From Baia soyae (GTDB taxonomy: Bacteria > Bacillota > Bacilli > Thermoactinomycetales > Thermoactinomycetaceae): 64,000 bases of DNA. Positions 44,375 to 53,800 of this stretch are shown in pieces (positions within the stretch are counted from its first letter, which is position 1; each line of letters opens with the position of its first letter). The position numbers were made by a program, and so were the translations under genes. The DNA lies in NCBI RefSeq assembly GCF_004341445.1, contig NZ_SLXV01000001.1, positions 62,001-126,000 on the forward strand. The letters run 5' to 3'. Under the pieces are notes generated by a model. The model worked only from the letters and a program-made list of their open reading frames with translations, ran no database searches and had not been told where the DNA came from.

Positions 44375-44611
44375 ATGGCAACTACACTAGAGCGTGTACA
44401 AAAAATTATTTCTGAGAAATTGGATGTAGCAATTGAAGAAGTGACACTAGAAGCTTCCATTCGTGAAGACCTTGATGCAGATTCCCTTGATGTAGTGGAT
44501 TTGATCATGGACTTGGAAGATGAGTTTGGTCTTTCAATCAGCGAAGAAGCTGCTGAGAAAATTACGATTGTAAAAGATATCGTAACCTTTGTAGATGGAC
44601 AAAAAGCTTAA
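44375..44611 (+). CDS. acpP: Acyl carrier protein
   Basis: A 78-residue acidic four-helix protein. Ser37 in DLDADSLDVVD receives the phosphopantetheine arm. The start MATTLERV at 44375 follows AAGGAGGTGAT, one of the best ribosome sites in the window. The open frame extends 16 codons upstream without support. Confidence 0.97.
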   Translation: MATTLERVQKIISEKLDVAIEEVTLEASIREDLDADSLDVVDLIMDLEDEFGLSISEEAAEKITIVKDIVTFVDGQKA

Positions 44612-44644
44612 TACTTAAGGTTGAATATGCATTTATACCTAACT

Positions 44645-44678
44645 GGAGAGAGTCCTGTCTGACTACAGGGCTCTCTCC
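44645..44678 (+). other. Strong hairpin between acpP and fabF
   Basis: GGAGAGAGTCCTGT pairs with ACAGGGCTCTCTCC over a 6-base loop. There is no T-run, so it is more likely an mRNA stabiliser or partial attenuator that lets acpP mRNA exceed fabF. Confidence 0.6.
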
Positions 44679-44725
44679 TAAATGAATCATTCATTCGTAC
44701 AGCATTCAGAAAGGCGGTGCACCAG

Positions 44726-45970
44726 ATGAAACGTCGGGTTGTTGTCACAGGATTAGGAGCGCTCACGCCCATCGGAAATGAAGTCGTTACCTTCTGGAAC
44801 AATTTGATTGCTGGTAAATCTGGATTAGGATATATAACTCGTTTTGATGCTACTGATTATCCTACGAGAATTGCTGCGGAAGTCAAGGATTTTGACTCGC
44901 TTCAATATATAGATAAGAAAGAAGTAAGACGAACAGACTTGTTTGTACAGTATGCGATTGCGGCGGCTAAGATGGCGCTACAAGATGCAGACATTCAGAT
45001 CGATGATCAAAATGCAGAACGCATTGGGGTCTACATTGGATCAGGTATCGGCGGGCTACCAACGCTAGAAAGTCAACACTCTGTTTTAATGGAAAAAGGC
45101 CCTAAACGCGTAAGCCCCTTCTTCATTCCGATGATGATTGGAAATATGGCGTCTGGCTTAGTATCGATACATACAGGTGCAAAAGGACCCAATAGTTCTT
45201 CTGTAACCGCTTGTGCGAGCGGAACAAACAGTATTGGGGAGGCATTCCGTTTAATTCAACATGGAGATGCCGATGTAATGCTTTGCGGAGGAACTGAATC
45301 CACTATTACTCCAATGGCGTTTGCGGGATTCTCCTCGATGGGAGCACTTTCCCGGAATAATGATGATCCAGAACGTGCGAGTAGGCCTTTTGATAAGGAA
45401 CGAGATGGCTTTGTCATGGGAGAGGGATCTGGAGTTATCGTTCTTGAATCCCTAGAGCGTGCGGAGGCAAGAGGTGCTAGGATCTATGCGGAGATGATTG
45501 GTTACGGGATGAGTGCAGATGCATTTCATCTTACCAGCCCTGCTCCAGATGGAAATGGAGCAGCGAGAAGTATGTTAGCGGCTGTCAGCAATGCGGGTCT
45601 AGAGCTGACGGAAGTTGATTATATCAATGCTCATGGTACTTCTACACCGCTAAATGACTTATATGAGACCATTGCAATTAAACGTGCTTTTGGTGATCAT
45701 GCTTATAAATTAGCCGTAAGTTCTATTAAATCCATGGTTGGTCATTTGCTGGGTGCGGCAGGTGGAATTGAAGCGATTACTTCAGTCTTAGCTTTATATC
45801 ACCAAACTCTCCCACCAACAACCAATTTAGAACATCCTGATCCAGAATGCGATTTGGATTATGTACCAAATGAAATGCGAAAAGCATCGCTTCGTACTGC
45901 GATTTCCAATTCATTTGGCTTTGGTGGGCACAATGCAACCATCGCGTTTAAAGTATATGAGGATGTGTAA
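44726..45970 (+). CDS. fabF: 3-oxoacyl-ACP synthase II
   Basis: A 414-residue elongating condensing enzyme. The catalytic Cys163 is in TACASG, and the two histidines are in NAHGTST and [12 protein letters not shown] 44726 is 8 bases after GGCGG; a GTG three codons earlier overlaps the ribosome site. Confidence 0.96.
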   Translation: MKRRVVVTGLGALTPIGNEVVTFWNNLIAGKSGLGYITRFDATDYPTRIAAEVKDFDSLQYIDKKEVRRTDLFVQYAIAAAKMALQDADIQIDDQNAERIGVYIGSGIGGLPTLESQHSVLMEKGPKRVSPFFIPMMIGNMASGLVSIHTGAKGPNSSSVTACASGTNSIGEAFRLIQHGDADVMLCGGTESTITPMAFAGFSSMGALSRNNDDPERASRPFDKERDGFVMGEGSGVIVLESLERAEARGARIYAEMIGYGMSADAFHLTSPAPDGNGAARSMLAAVSNAGLELTEVDYINAHGTSTPLNDLYETIAIKRAFGDHAYKLAVSSIKSMVGHLLGAAGGIEAITSVLALYHQTLPPTTNLEHPDPECDLDYVPNEMRKASLRTAISNSFGFGGHNATIAFKVYEDV

Positions 45971-45992
45971 TTCTTAGGGTGGTGATATTAAC

Positions 45993-46700
45993 ATGAATTT
46001 TACAAGCTTGGAACAAGCGACTGGAATTCGCTTTCGTAACAGAGAATTGTTCCAACAAGCATTCACCCATACCTCGTATGCACACGAGCGGAAAAATTCA
46101 GGGCACATTCCAGATAACGAACGACTAGAATATCTAGGGGATGCGGTCTTGGAGCTAGCCGTATCCGAGTTTCTTTTTCATTATGATCAGAAGATGAGTG
46201 AAGGAGAACTAACTCGTCGTCGTGCTCGAATTGTTTGTGAACCTTCGCTGGCTTCGTTTGCCAAGGAATTAAATTTTGGTAGCTTTGTACGACTTGGTAA
46301 AGGAGAGGAATTGACAGGAGGAAGGACTAGGCCTTCTCTGTTGGCTGATGTGTTTGAAGCATTCATAGGAGCCGTGTACCTCGATCAAGGATTAGAACCA
46401 GCACGGATTTTTTTACAACGTGTGGTGTTTCCAAAGATCAATGATGAGTGGCTAGCACGGATGACAGACGCAAAGAGTCAGCTTCAAGAATTAGTGCAAC
46501 AAGAACGAGTGGGCCCCTTAGACTATCGAATTATCGATACACAAGGTCCTGCTCATGATCGATACTTCGTATCTGAAGTATATCTGGAGAACCAATGTCT
46601 AGGCAGGGGCTCTGGTCGCTCTAAAAAAGAAGCCGAGCAACAAGCTGCCACCAAGGCTTTAAAACTTTGGCAAGCGAGACGAACAGAAGGAGCCACCTAG
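45993..46700 (+). CDS. rnc: Ribonuclease III
   Basis: A 235-residue endonuclease for double-stranded RNA. The signature [14 protein letters not shown] provides the catalytic acidic residues, and a C-terminal dsRNA-binding domain ([17 protein letters not shown] to [11 protein letters not shown]) follows. It processes rRNA precursors and, in Gram-positives, the scRNA of SRP. In B. subtilis smc follows directly; here about 4 kb intervene. Confidence 0.96.
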   Translation: MNFTSLEQATGIRFRNRELFQQAFTHTSYAHERKNSGHIPDNERLEYLGDAVLELAVSEFLFHYDQKMSEGELTRRRARIVCEPSLASFAKELNFGSFVRLGKGEELTGGRTRPSLLADVFEAFIGAVYLDQGLEPARIFLQRVVFPKINDEWLARMTDAKSQLQELVQQERVGPLDYRIIDTQGPAHDRYFVSEVYLENQCLGRGSGRSKKEAEQQAATKALKLWQARRTEGAT

Positions 46701-46721
46701 ATTTTATGCTAGGTGGTTTTC
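46693..46721 (+). terminator. Terminator of rnc
   Basis: CCACCTAG, which includes the rnc stop, pairs with CTAGGTGG followed by TTTTC. Confidence 0.8.
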
Positions 46722-46813
46722 TATGCGAATAACAAATAAATTATTGTATTATTATTTGTTTTCCTATATGTTCGGGGTAATGCACATGAAACCGAACTTT
46801 TGGGGGAGACAGG

Positions 46814-47305
46814 ATGGAGAGACTGTTTGAATCGCCTAATTTCATATTTGACCAATTAAATGAGCAGACATGGGTCCATTTTATCGAGGTGCAACGGAGC
46901 AACCATTATTATTGGTCATTTTTTAATGATGACGCGCAATTTAATACACATCGTTTCTTGCGAACGTGGCGAGAGTATAGATCGGTGATGATAGGGGTAA
47001 CGCGAAAGTCAGATGGATTCCGAATCGGAATGATCGATACGATTCCTAACCATCCTAAGTACGGTGTTCCTCATATTTCTCTTTTAACCATTCATGCAAG
47101 GTATCATGGGCATGGTTATGGTCAAAAAATTTTGTATCTATTTATTAACTATATGGAATGGAAACGAGTCGGTATCCATGTACTGGCCATAAATACACCT
47201 GCGATGAAGTTTTGGAAGCAACAAGGGTTTCAAACCATCTCCTCTGAATATGTAAAGACTTGTCAGGGAATGCAGGAATTAATTCATATGGAGAGAGAGT
47301 TTTAG
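46814..47305 (+). CDS. GNAT family N-acetyltransferase
   Basis: A 163-residue GNAT-fold protein. The acetyl-CoA pyrophosphate loop is the YHGHGYGQKIL segment after a beta strand (VPHISLLTIHARYHG), and the late AINTPAMKFWKQQGFQ segment is typical motif B. The substrate (protein N-terminus, amine or antibiotic) is not predictable. GGGGGAGA precedes the ATG. Confidence 0.85.
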   Translation: MERLFESPNFIFDQLNEQTWVHFIEVQRSNHYYWSFFNDDAQFNTHRFLRTWREYRSVMIGVTRKSDGFRIGMIDTIPNHPKYGVPHISLLTIHARYHGHGYGQKILYLFINYMEWKRVGIHVLAINTPAMKFWKQQGFQTISSEYVKTCQGMQELIHMEREF

Positions 47306-47389
47306 ATAGAGGAAAAGCTCTTAACATGCTATGATAGGGTTATAATTATCTGAATTAACCAACCATTCTCATAAGGAGGCTTTCTACGT

Positions 47390-47983
47390 ATGAAACGAGC
47401 TTGTATCATGCTAGGAGTTATCATGGGCTTCATATTGGCCGTGAGTGGGTGGTGGAGGTTAGATGTACAGGCATGTTCTTGTGTTCCATCAGGGGATCCA
47501 ATTAAAGAAGCGGATAAAAGTAGTGCGGTCTTTGTGGGTAAAGTTGTCAAATTAGAAGGGGATGCGAATCAACAAATCGCCACCCTACATGTATCCAAAC
47601 GCTGGAAGGGGGACCTTGACCCCGAATTGACAGTGTATACAGCTCTATCCGGAGCAGCGTGTGGGTTTGACTTTGAAATGGAGAAAGAGTATCTAGTCTA
47701 CGCCACTAAGGAAAATGGCCATCTTACCACGACGATTTGTAGCCGTACCAAGCTATTATCCGAGGCTCAGGCAGATTTGGATGTACTTAATAAACGCATG
47801 TGGATGATGGATGGTGCTGAAAACAATCAACCATCAGACACGCCTACGAATAGTACTCCCGATTCGAAAGAAACAGCAGATCAAAAAGAAAGAGGGACTT
47901 CTGCATGGCTAGTGGTGGGAACGGCATTGCTACTCATTACGATGACGTTGATTGTGGGTGCTAGACAGAGAAAAGGGAAATGA
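47390..47983 (+). CDS. TIMP/netrin-like domain protein, surface anchored
   Basis: A 197-residue exported protein. An N-terminal signal segment ends at QAC, followed by CSCVPSGDP and SSAVFVGKVV, the pattern of bacterial proteins that resemble tissue inhibitors of metalloproteinases (netrin-like OB fold). Further cysteines (GAACGF, TTICSR) may form disulfides. A Ser/Thr/Asp linker leads to a C-terminal membrane helix with a basic tail, so the domain is held on the outer face of the membrane. The target protease, if any, is unknown. Confidence 0.75.
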   Translation: MKRACIMLGVIMGFILAVSGWWRLDVQACSCVPSGDPIKEADKSSAVFVGKVVKLEGDANQQIATLHVSKRWKGDLDPELTVYTALSGAACGFDFEMEKEYLVYATKENGHLTTTICSRTKLLSEAQADLDVLNKRMWMMDGAENNQPSDTPTNSTPDSKETADQKERGTSAWLVVGTALLLITMTLIVGARQRKGK

Positions 47984-48387
47984 TAAGGATGATTGGCCTA
48001 TAGCTAAAGCAACCATTAGCTTAGTTATAGCTGGCTAGCGTTAGACGTAGGGGCATGTTCTGACCTATCGTGAGTTAGGGATGTAGGCATTTGAATTTAG
48101 GAATTTTGAACAAGTTTGCTGATATCTAGCAGATTAAATGGGAATAGGGGTAATGTATCTGACTACAGCGATGTTTGTGAGCCTACTTAGCGAAGTCCTT
48201 CGAAGCTAGGGCGTTTTGTGGCAATGTCTGAGCGCTTTTTGCGAGTTTTCCCACTTGCCCGAAGCTAAGAAGGAAGGAGCGGACTTGCTTTTCCACATCC
48301 TTGTAGGCTCACTATTTGAGCTATGGTCAGATACATGCCCCGGGACCTTGAGTCTAGAAAAAATCCAGTATTCCTAAGCTAATAGTC
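47984..48387. other. Gene-free interval with repeat copy 3
   Basis: 404 bases between two convergent genes. It contains repeat copy 3 and a short inverted repeat, ATAGCTAAAGC with GCTTAGTTATAGCT (near 48000-48030). No coding potential is seen. Confidence 0.75.
48147..48341 (+). repeat. Structured dispersed repeat, copy 3
   Basis: About 195 bases. Closing arms ATGTATCTGAC and GTCAGATACAT plus GGGG/CCCC. The second stem GTGAGCCTAC/GTAGGCTCAC is perfect, where copy 2 has GTGAGCC/GGCTCAC and copy 1 GATCC/GGATC. The core loop reads GAGCGCTTTTTGCGAG, and GGAGCGGACTTGCTTTT follows, nearly identical to copy 2. It ends in CCCCGGG. Confidence 0.85.
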
Positions 48388-49044
48388 TTACCGCTCCCCA
48401 TCCCACTCAGCATAAAACTGTTCTAAATACTCTTCCATTACCCTATGTCTTCCTTCGGCCATATGTCTTCCATAGTCCGTATTCATCAAATCCTTTAGCT
48501 TCAGTAGTTTCTCGTAGAAATGAGTCACAGCTGTCCCGCGATTACTACGATATTCTGCTACTGTCATCTGATCACGTACTAGGATAGAAGGGTCATGAAT
48601 AGGACGAGCAGTGTGACCTGAATACGCCATCACTCGGGCAATGCCAATAGCACCTAGTGCATCTAGACGGTCAGCATCTTGAACAACCTTTCCTTCTAAC
48701 GTACGAGGTGGTTGTTTATTTGCCCCTCCACGGAATGACATAGTAGTAATGATTTCCATAATATGTTCTCGGTCTTCTGTAGATAAGCCCTGTTCGATGA
48801 GAAACTGAATAATTTGCTGTGTACTCTTCTCAGGATCCGAGCTAATTTTCTCATCCGCTATATCGTGCAAATAAGCCGCCATTTGGCAGATAAATGAGTC
48901 CGCACCAGCGTGCTTGGCAATCGTCTTTGCATTATTTACGACTCGTTCAATATGTAGGAAATCATGACCACTTGTATCATTGTGATGAACTTGATAAGCA
49001 AAGTCTTGTGCAGATCCTAAAATTTGTTTTTTAGTAAAAATCAA
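48388..49044 (-). CDS. HD-domain phosphohydrolase (YedJ-like)
   Basis: A 218-residue metal-dependent HD protein. The metal-binding histidines and aspartates are in GHDFLHIERVV and YLHDIADEK, with a late VVQDADRLDALGAIG motif. Members act on nucleotides or phosphate esters; the exact substrate is unknown. The TTG at 49044 is taken as the start because GGAG is 8 bases upstream; a GTG at 49053 overlaps that site. It is divergent from the deoxynucleoside kinase gene, which may suggest a nucleotide theme. Confidence 0.82.
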   Translation of the reverse strand: MIFTKKQILGSAQDFAYQVHHNDTSGHDFLHIERVVNNAKTIAKHAGADSFICQMAAYLHDIADEKISSDPEKSTQQIIQFLIEQGLSTEDREHIMEIITTMSFRGGANKQPPRTLEGKVVQDADRLDALGAIGIARVMAYSGHTARPIHDPSILVRDQMTVAEYRSNRGTAVTHFYEKLLKLKDLMNTDYGRHMAEGRHRVMEEYLEQFYAEWDGER

Positions 49045-49176
49045 GAATACCACTCCAATCTGTTTAATGTTACACTATTGACTTACATATATGGTTCGAG
49101 CTTGATATGTCGCGGGTTCCGGACCTATGCTTGTCCATACCATAATGGGAATGTGTCCAGGAGGCTTTTGAGGGAG

Positions 49177-49875
49177 ATGGGTTATGTGATTTGTCTTGGC
49201 GGTATGATCGGAGTCGGAAAGACTTCCTATACAACATTGATTGCACAGCATTTAAATAGTGAAGCATTTTATGAGTCTGTTGATGATAATCGACTACTCG
49301 ATTTATTTTACAACGATCGGGAGCGTTTTGCCTTCCCGTTGCAAATTTATTTTTTAAATACACGGTTCCGTTCAATCAAAAAAGCAATGCGTCATAAAAA
49401 TAATGTGTTGGATCGTTCCATTTACGAAGATGCTTTGTTTGCCAAAATTAACTTTGAAGATGGCATGATGAAAGAAGCAGAGTTTGATTGTTATTTGGAC
49501 CTTTTACATAATATGTTAGAGGAAATTCAAGAACTAGATCACTGCACTTGTCCAACAGGGCCGAAGAAGCGACCTGATTTATTTATCTATCTACGTGCTT
49601 CTTTTGAAACGATTATGGAACGGATTGAGAAGCGAGGGCGTGACTATGAGCAAGATCCAAGTCATGTTAACTACTTCCGTCGCCTTCATTCGCGTTATGA
49701 TGACTGGGTATTTAATCACTATAAAGAAAGTGATGTACTCATTATTGATGCCGATCGCATCGATATTACGCGTGAAGAAGATGCGGCTGAGTTTTTAGAA
49801 ATCTTAGATGCGAAATTAAGAGAAATTGATGAAAAAGAAACGGCTCGTTTGGTTCAAAAGGTTTCCTACAAATAG
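49177..49875 (+). CDS. Deoxynucleoside kinase (dGK/dAK family)
   Basis: A 232-residue salvage kinase. It has the P-loop GGMIGVGKTS, a FYESVDDN motif, LDRSIYEDALFAK (the DRS motif of deoxynucleoside kinases) and a lid segment RIEKRGRDYEQD. It phosphorylates deoxyguanosine, deoxyadenosine or deoxycytidine. The start is uncertain: ATG 49177 has AGGAGG 12 bases upstream but AGGGAG directly adjoining, while GTG 49186 has GGAG 9 bases upstream and gives the common MI-LGG start. Confidence 0.88.
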   Translation: MGYVICLGGMIGVGKTSYTTLIAQHLNSEAFYESVDDNRLLDLFYNDRERFAFPLQIYFLNTRFRSIKKAMRHKNNVLDRSIYEDALFAKINFEDGMMKEAEFDCYLDLLHNMLEEIQELDHCTCPTGPKKRPDLFIYLRASFETIMERIEKRGRDYEQDPSHVNYFRRLHSRYDDWVFNHYKESDVLIIDADRIDITREEDAAEFLEILDAKLREIDEKETARLVQKVSYK

Positions 49876-49881
49876 GTACGA

Positions 49882-49917
49882 AAACCCCCAATTCATCAGA
49901 GTTGGGGGTTTGTTTGT
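49882..49917. terminator. Terminator between kinase and TRIC channel genes
   Basis: AAACCCCCAATTC pairs with AGTTGGGGGTTT and is followed by TGTTTG. The A-rich left side may also serve the convergent gene. Confidence 0.8.
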
Positions 49918-49926
49918 TATTTATGA

Positions 49927-50544
49927 TTATACGGATGGATATTTGCGATAAATGGATAGATTCCAATGATAGTGGACAGACAGCATCCGAAGAATAACGA
50001 TAGTAACAAGTAATGTATAAAGGCCAATTTCAGATGCAATCCAGCCAGAGCCCACGCATACACCAATCATAATGCACCAAATAGCGTAGATCTCTTCTCG
50101 CAAAATGGCTGGTTTTCTACCTGCTAGGAGGTCACGGATTACTCCACCTCCGATTCCAGTTAACACAGTAGCAACGATTACGACGTATAGAGGGTGCCCG
50201 ATCTTGTGAGCAAAGAGTGCTCCTTGAATCGCAAAAGAAGATAAACCAACTGCGTCAAAGAACAGAATCCATTTGCGCCAGCGATTTCCCCACACGTATG
50301 GGAATAGAGCAACGATGGACATAGCGATAAGCGCAGCCAACATTAAATTTCCTTGTTTCCATAGATCTGTTACGGGTATCCCAATCAGTACATTTCGAAT
50401 GACTCCTCCACCAAAGGCAGTGACGAATCCGAGTACATATAAGCCAAATAAGTCGTATTTTTCCTCGAGCGCTACAATCGCTCCACTAATGGCGAATGCT
50501 GGAATGCCAATAATGTTTAATATGTCCCAAAGCATCTGCTTCAC
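49927..50544 (-). CDS. TRIC-family cation channel (UPF0126)
   Basis: A 205-residue protein with about seven membrane helices and two repeated units. Each unit has a glycine-rich motif: GFVTAFGGGVIRNVLIG and ATVLTGIGGGVIRDLLAGR. Bacterial TRIC homologues form trimeric potassium-conducting channels. AGGAGGTG precedes the ATG. Divergent from smc. The 264 bases up to smc hold nothing else except a weak promoter-like TTTCAT/TAAAAT pair. Confidence 0.88.
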   Translation of the reverse strand: MKQMLWDILNIIGIPAFAISGAIVALEEKYDLFGLYVLGFVTAFGGGVIRNVLIGIPVTDLWKQGNLMLAALIAMSIVALFPYVWGNRWRKWILFFDAVGLSSFAIQGALFAHKIGHPLYVVIVATVLTGIGGGVIRDLLAGRKPAILREEIYAIWCIMIGVCVGSGWIASEIGLYTLLVTIVILRMLSVHYHWNLSIYRKYPSV

Positions 50545-50808
50545 CTCCTATTTCGTTTCCACATGTGTCCCTATATTTTAATGTTCATTTTCCATAATGT
50601 AATTCATCATAAAGGATTGCATGAGGGTAGTAAATACATGGACGACCATGAGTTTGTGAACATTTTGTTTCAGTTTTCACAAGTGCCAAAAAGGAATCAG
50701 AACGATCGTGTAGAAAGAAGAAAACAAAAGTGATAGGCGGAATTTTCATACATAGTTTGGCTATGATAAAATAAATGGATTACGCCCGCGAGAGAGGGGA
50801 GGATGGCT

Positions 50809-53800
50809 ATGTATTTAAAGAGATTAGAGATGTCCGGATTTAAATCATTTGCAAACCGGACAGAGCTTGAGTTTGTTCCCGGTATTACGGCTGTGGTGGG
50901 TCCCAATGGTAGCGGGAAAAGTAATGTTACCGATGGAATTCGTTGGGTGCTTGGCGAACAAAGTGCAAAGTCATTACGCGGTAGTAAGATGGAAGATGTC
51001 ATCTTTGCTGGGAGCGATACCCGTAAACCAGTAGGCTTTTGTGAAGTAGCGATTACATTTGATAATACAGAGCGGAAACTGCCTCTTGATTATACAGAGG
51101 TAACGGTGGCCAGACGGGTATACCGTTCGGGTGAAAGCGAATATTTGTTAAATAAGCAAACTTGTAGGTTGAAAGATATTAATGAACTATTTATGGATAC
51201 GGGAATTGGAAAAGAAGCATACTCCATGATCGGACAAGGAAAAATCGAAGAGATTATGAGTAGCAAGTCCGAGGACCGAAGGGCTATCTTTGAAGAAGCG
51301 GCAGGGATTGTAAAGTATAAGTCTCGGAAAAAGGAAGCAGAGAAGAAGCTAGAGACGACGGAGCAAAATTTAGCGCGCATTCATGATTTGATTCATGAAT
51401 TAGATGGTCAAGTAGGCCCACTCGCTGAGCAATCGGAAAAAGCGATCACTTATAAAGAGTTAAAATCGGAATTGGAACAAGTTGAAATTGGCTTGTATGT
51501 ACATAAAATTGAAGATATTCATGGTAAGTGGCAGTCATCTGCTCAAGAGGTAAAACGGCGAAAAGAAGAGCAAGCGATTTTGTCAGCTGAACTAAACAAA
51601 CGAGAAGTCTATCTGCAAGAGATAAAAATGCAAGTGGATGAGTGTGAGGTTCGTTTAGAGCAGGTACAAGGCGAACTTCTCAAAGCGAGTGAGGATCTTG
51701 AGAAAGCAGAAGGGCAACGGGAAGTATGGTTAGAGCGTGGCCGTAACAGAGAGGTAACAAAGCAACAATTACAGGAGCGTCAGGCTGCGCTACAAGAAGA
51801 AGAAGCTCGCCTAAAGCAGGAAATGTCGGAGCTTCAAGAAAGACTCTCTGTGAAAGAAGCCGAATCGCAAGCAGCCGAGGCAGAGTTACAGGCAATTCTA
51901 GAACAGATGAAGTTAACAGTGCAGGAAGCGTCTACCCCTCTTCAAGAAGTCGTGCAACAAATTCAGGAATGTAACAATGAAGTGATCACATTAAAAAGTG
52001 AACGGCAGTTTGTGGAACAACAACGGATTGAATTAGCGGAGCGTTTATCTTCGTTGATGGATCATCTATCCGAGAGCTATGAACAACGTGAGGATATTGA
52101 GGAGAAGGAAGAAAGCTCACACAAACAATTGCAAGAAGTAAAATCCACTTTAGAGCAAAAACGAGAAGAAGTGGGGAAAGTGGTGGAGAAACGCAACACT
52201 CTTCAAGAAGAAGAAAAGAGTCTTAGTCACCAAAATCGAGTGTTAGAGCAAAAGTATCATCGGACCCGTTCTCAGTATGATGTGTTGAAGGATATGGAAG
52301 CAGAGCATGCGGGCTTTTTCCAAGGCGTAAAAGAGATCTTGCTCGCCTCCGATCGAGGACATGAAACCTTGTCAGGTGTTCGAGGTGCGGTTGCTCAATT
52401 GGTTCACGTCTCTGAGAAATACGAGGTTGCGATGGAAACGGCATTAGGTGGGGCCTTGCAAAATGTGGTGGTGCAAGATGAGCAAACAGGGAGACATGCG
52501 ATTCAATTTTTAAAGGATCGCCGTTTGGGACGAGCTACATTTCTACCGCTTGATGTGATTCAACCACGAGTCTTACCGAGCCGTGATGTGGAACGAATAC
52601 AAAAGTTGAATGGTTTTATAGGGATTGCCAAAGACTTGGTTTCCTGCGAGCCTGAATATCAAGGGCTTGTGGAGAATCTGCTTGGGCTGGTAGTCGTCGC
52701 ACAAAGTCTGGAGGATGCCAACCAGCTAGCACGGACACTTCAGTATCGATATCGAATCGTTACATTGGATGGAGATGTCGTAAATCCAGGTGGAGGCATG
52801 ACAGGGGGCAGTCGTCAAAATAATAAAAGCAATCTACTTGGACGGACCCGCCAGCTGGAAGAGCTAGAAGGGGAACTTCACGAACAGAAGCAAGAGTGGG
52901 ACTCAGTTCAAGCTGACTTACAGACGACAACCGAACAACGAACCCAGTTAGAGAAAGACTGGGAAGAGCTCCGTACAGAAGGCGAGCAACTTCGTTTGCA
53001 AGAACAGCAAATGGAGAGCACTCTTCGTGAAAGCCAAACACAGCTGAGAAACTTAGAGAAAACGATTGAGCAAGGCGAGCAACAACAGCACATCGTGGAT
53101 GAGAAAACGATGGAGCTGGAGGAGCGCACAGAAGAGATTGAGCAAGAATTAGTTGTACTAGAAGAGAAAAAGAAGTCTCTCAGTGAGAAGCGAAAAGAGT
53201 TAGAAGAGCTTCGTAAACAAGAAGTAGATGCCAAAGCGGAAGCGAATGAACAAGTAACTGAATGGCGTGTAACCGTTGCTCAGCTTAAGCAAGAAATCCG
53301 TAATCATAAAGAAAATATGACTCGTATCCAAGGTGATTTATCACGTAACCAAAAGCAACAAAAACAGATTGAGAAAGAACAAATGGAGCTTGGTGAGCGG
53401 GGTGAGTTAAATCAACAGGAACTGGATCAACTATCCGTGCAAATCGATCAGCTTCGCGAGCAGAAAATAGCTATCCAGGAAAAGTTGAGTGGAGTGCGCG
53501 GGACTCGTGATGAGCAAGTGCGGGAGCGGAATGAATTAGAACACGAGGTTCATCAAGCTCAATCGACCATTCGAAAACAAGAAGAGCAACTCCGTGATCT
53601 CGAAATCCGAGTGAATCGTCTAGATGTAGAGCTTAATCACCTGTTACAGAAGCTTGCAGAGGAGTATGAGGTCAGTTTCGAACGTGCGAAAGAGATGTAC
53701 GGCGCGCCAGAAGAGCCGAATCAGGCGGAGCGAAAAGTACGTTCCCTCAAACAACAAATCGCTGGCTTAGGGGAAGTAAGTTTAGGTGCGATCGAAGAAT

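Noticed and set aside
50638-50733. Possible 31-codon gene upstream of smc with a weak AGGG site
   Set aside because: Short, hydrophilic and without recognisable features; could occur by chance.
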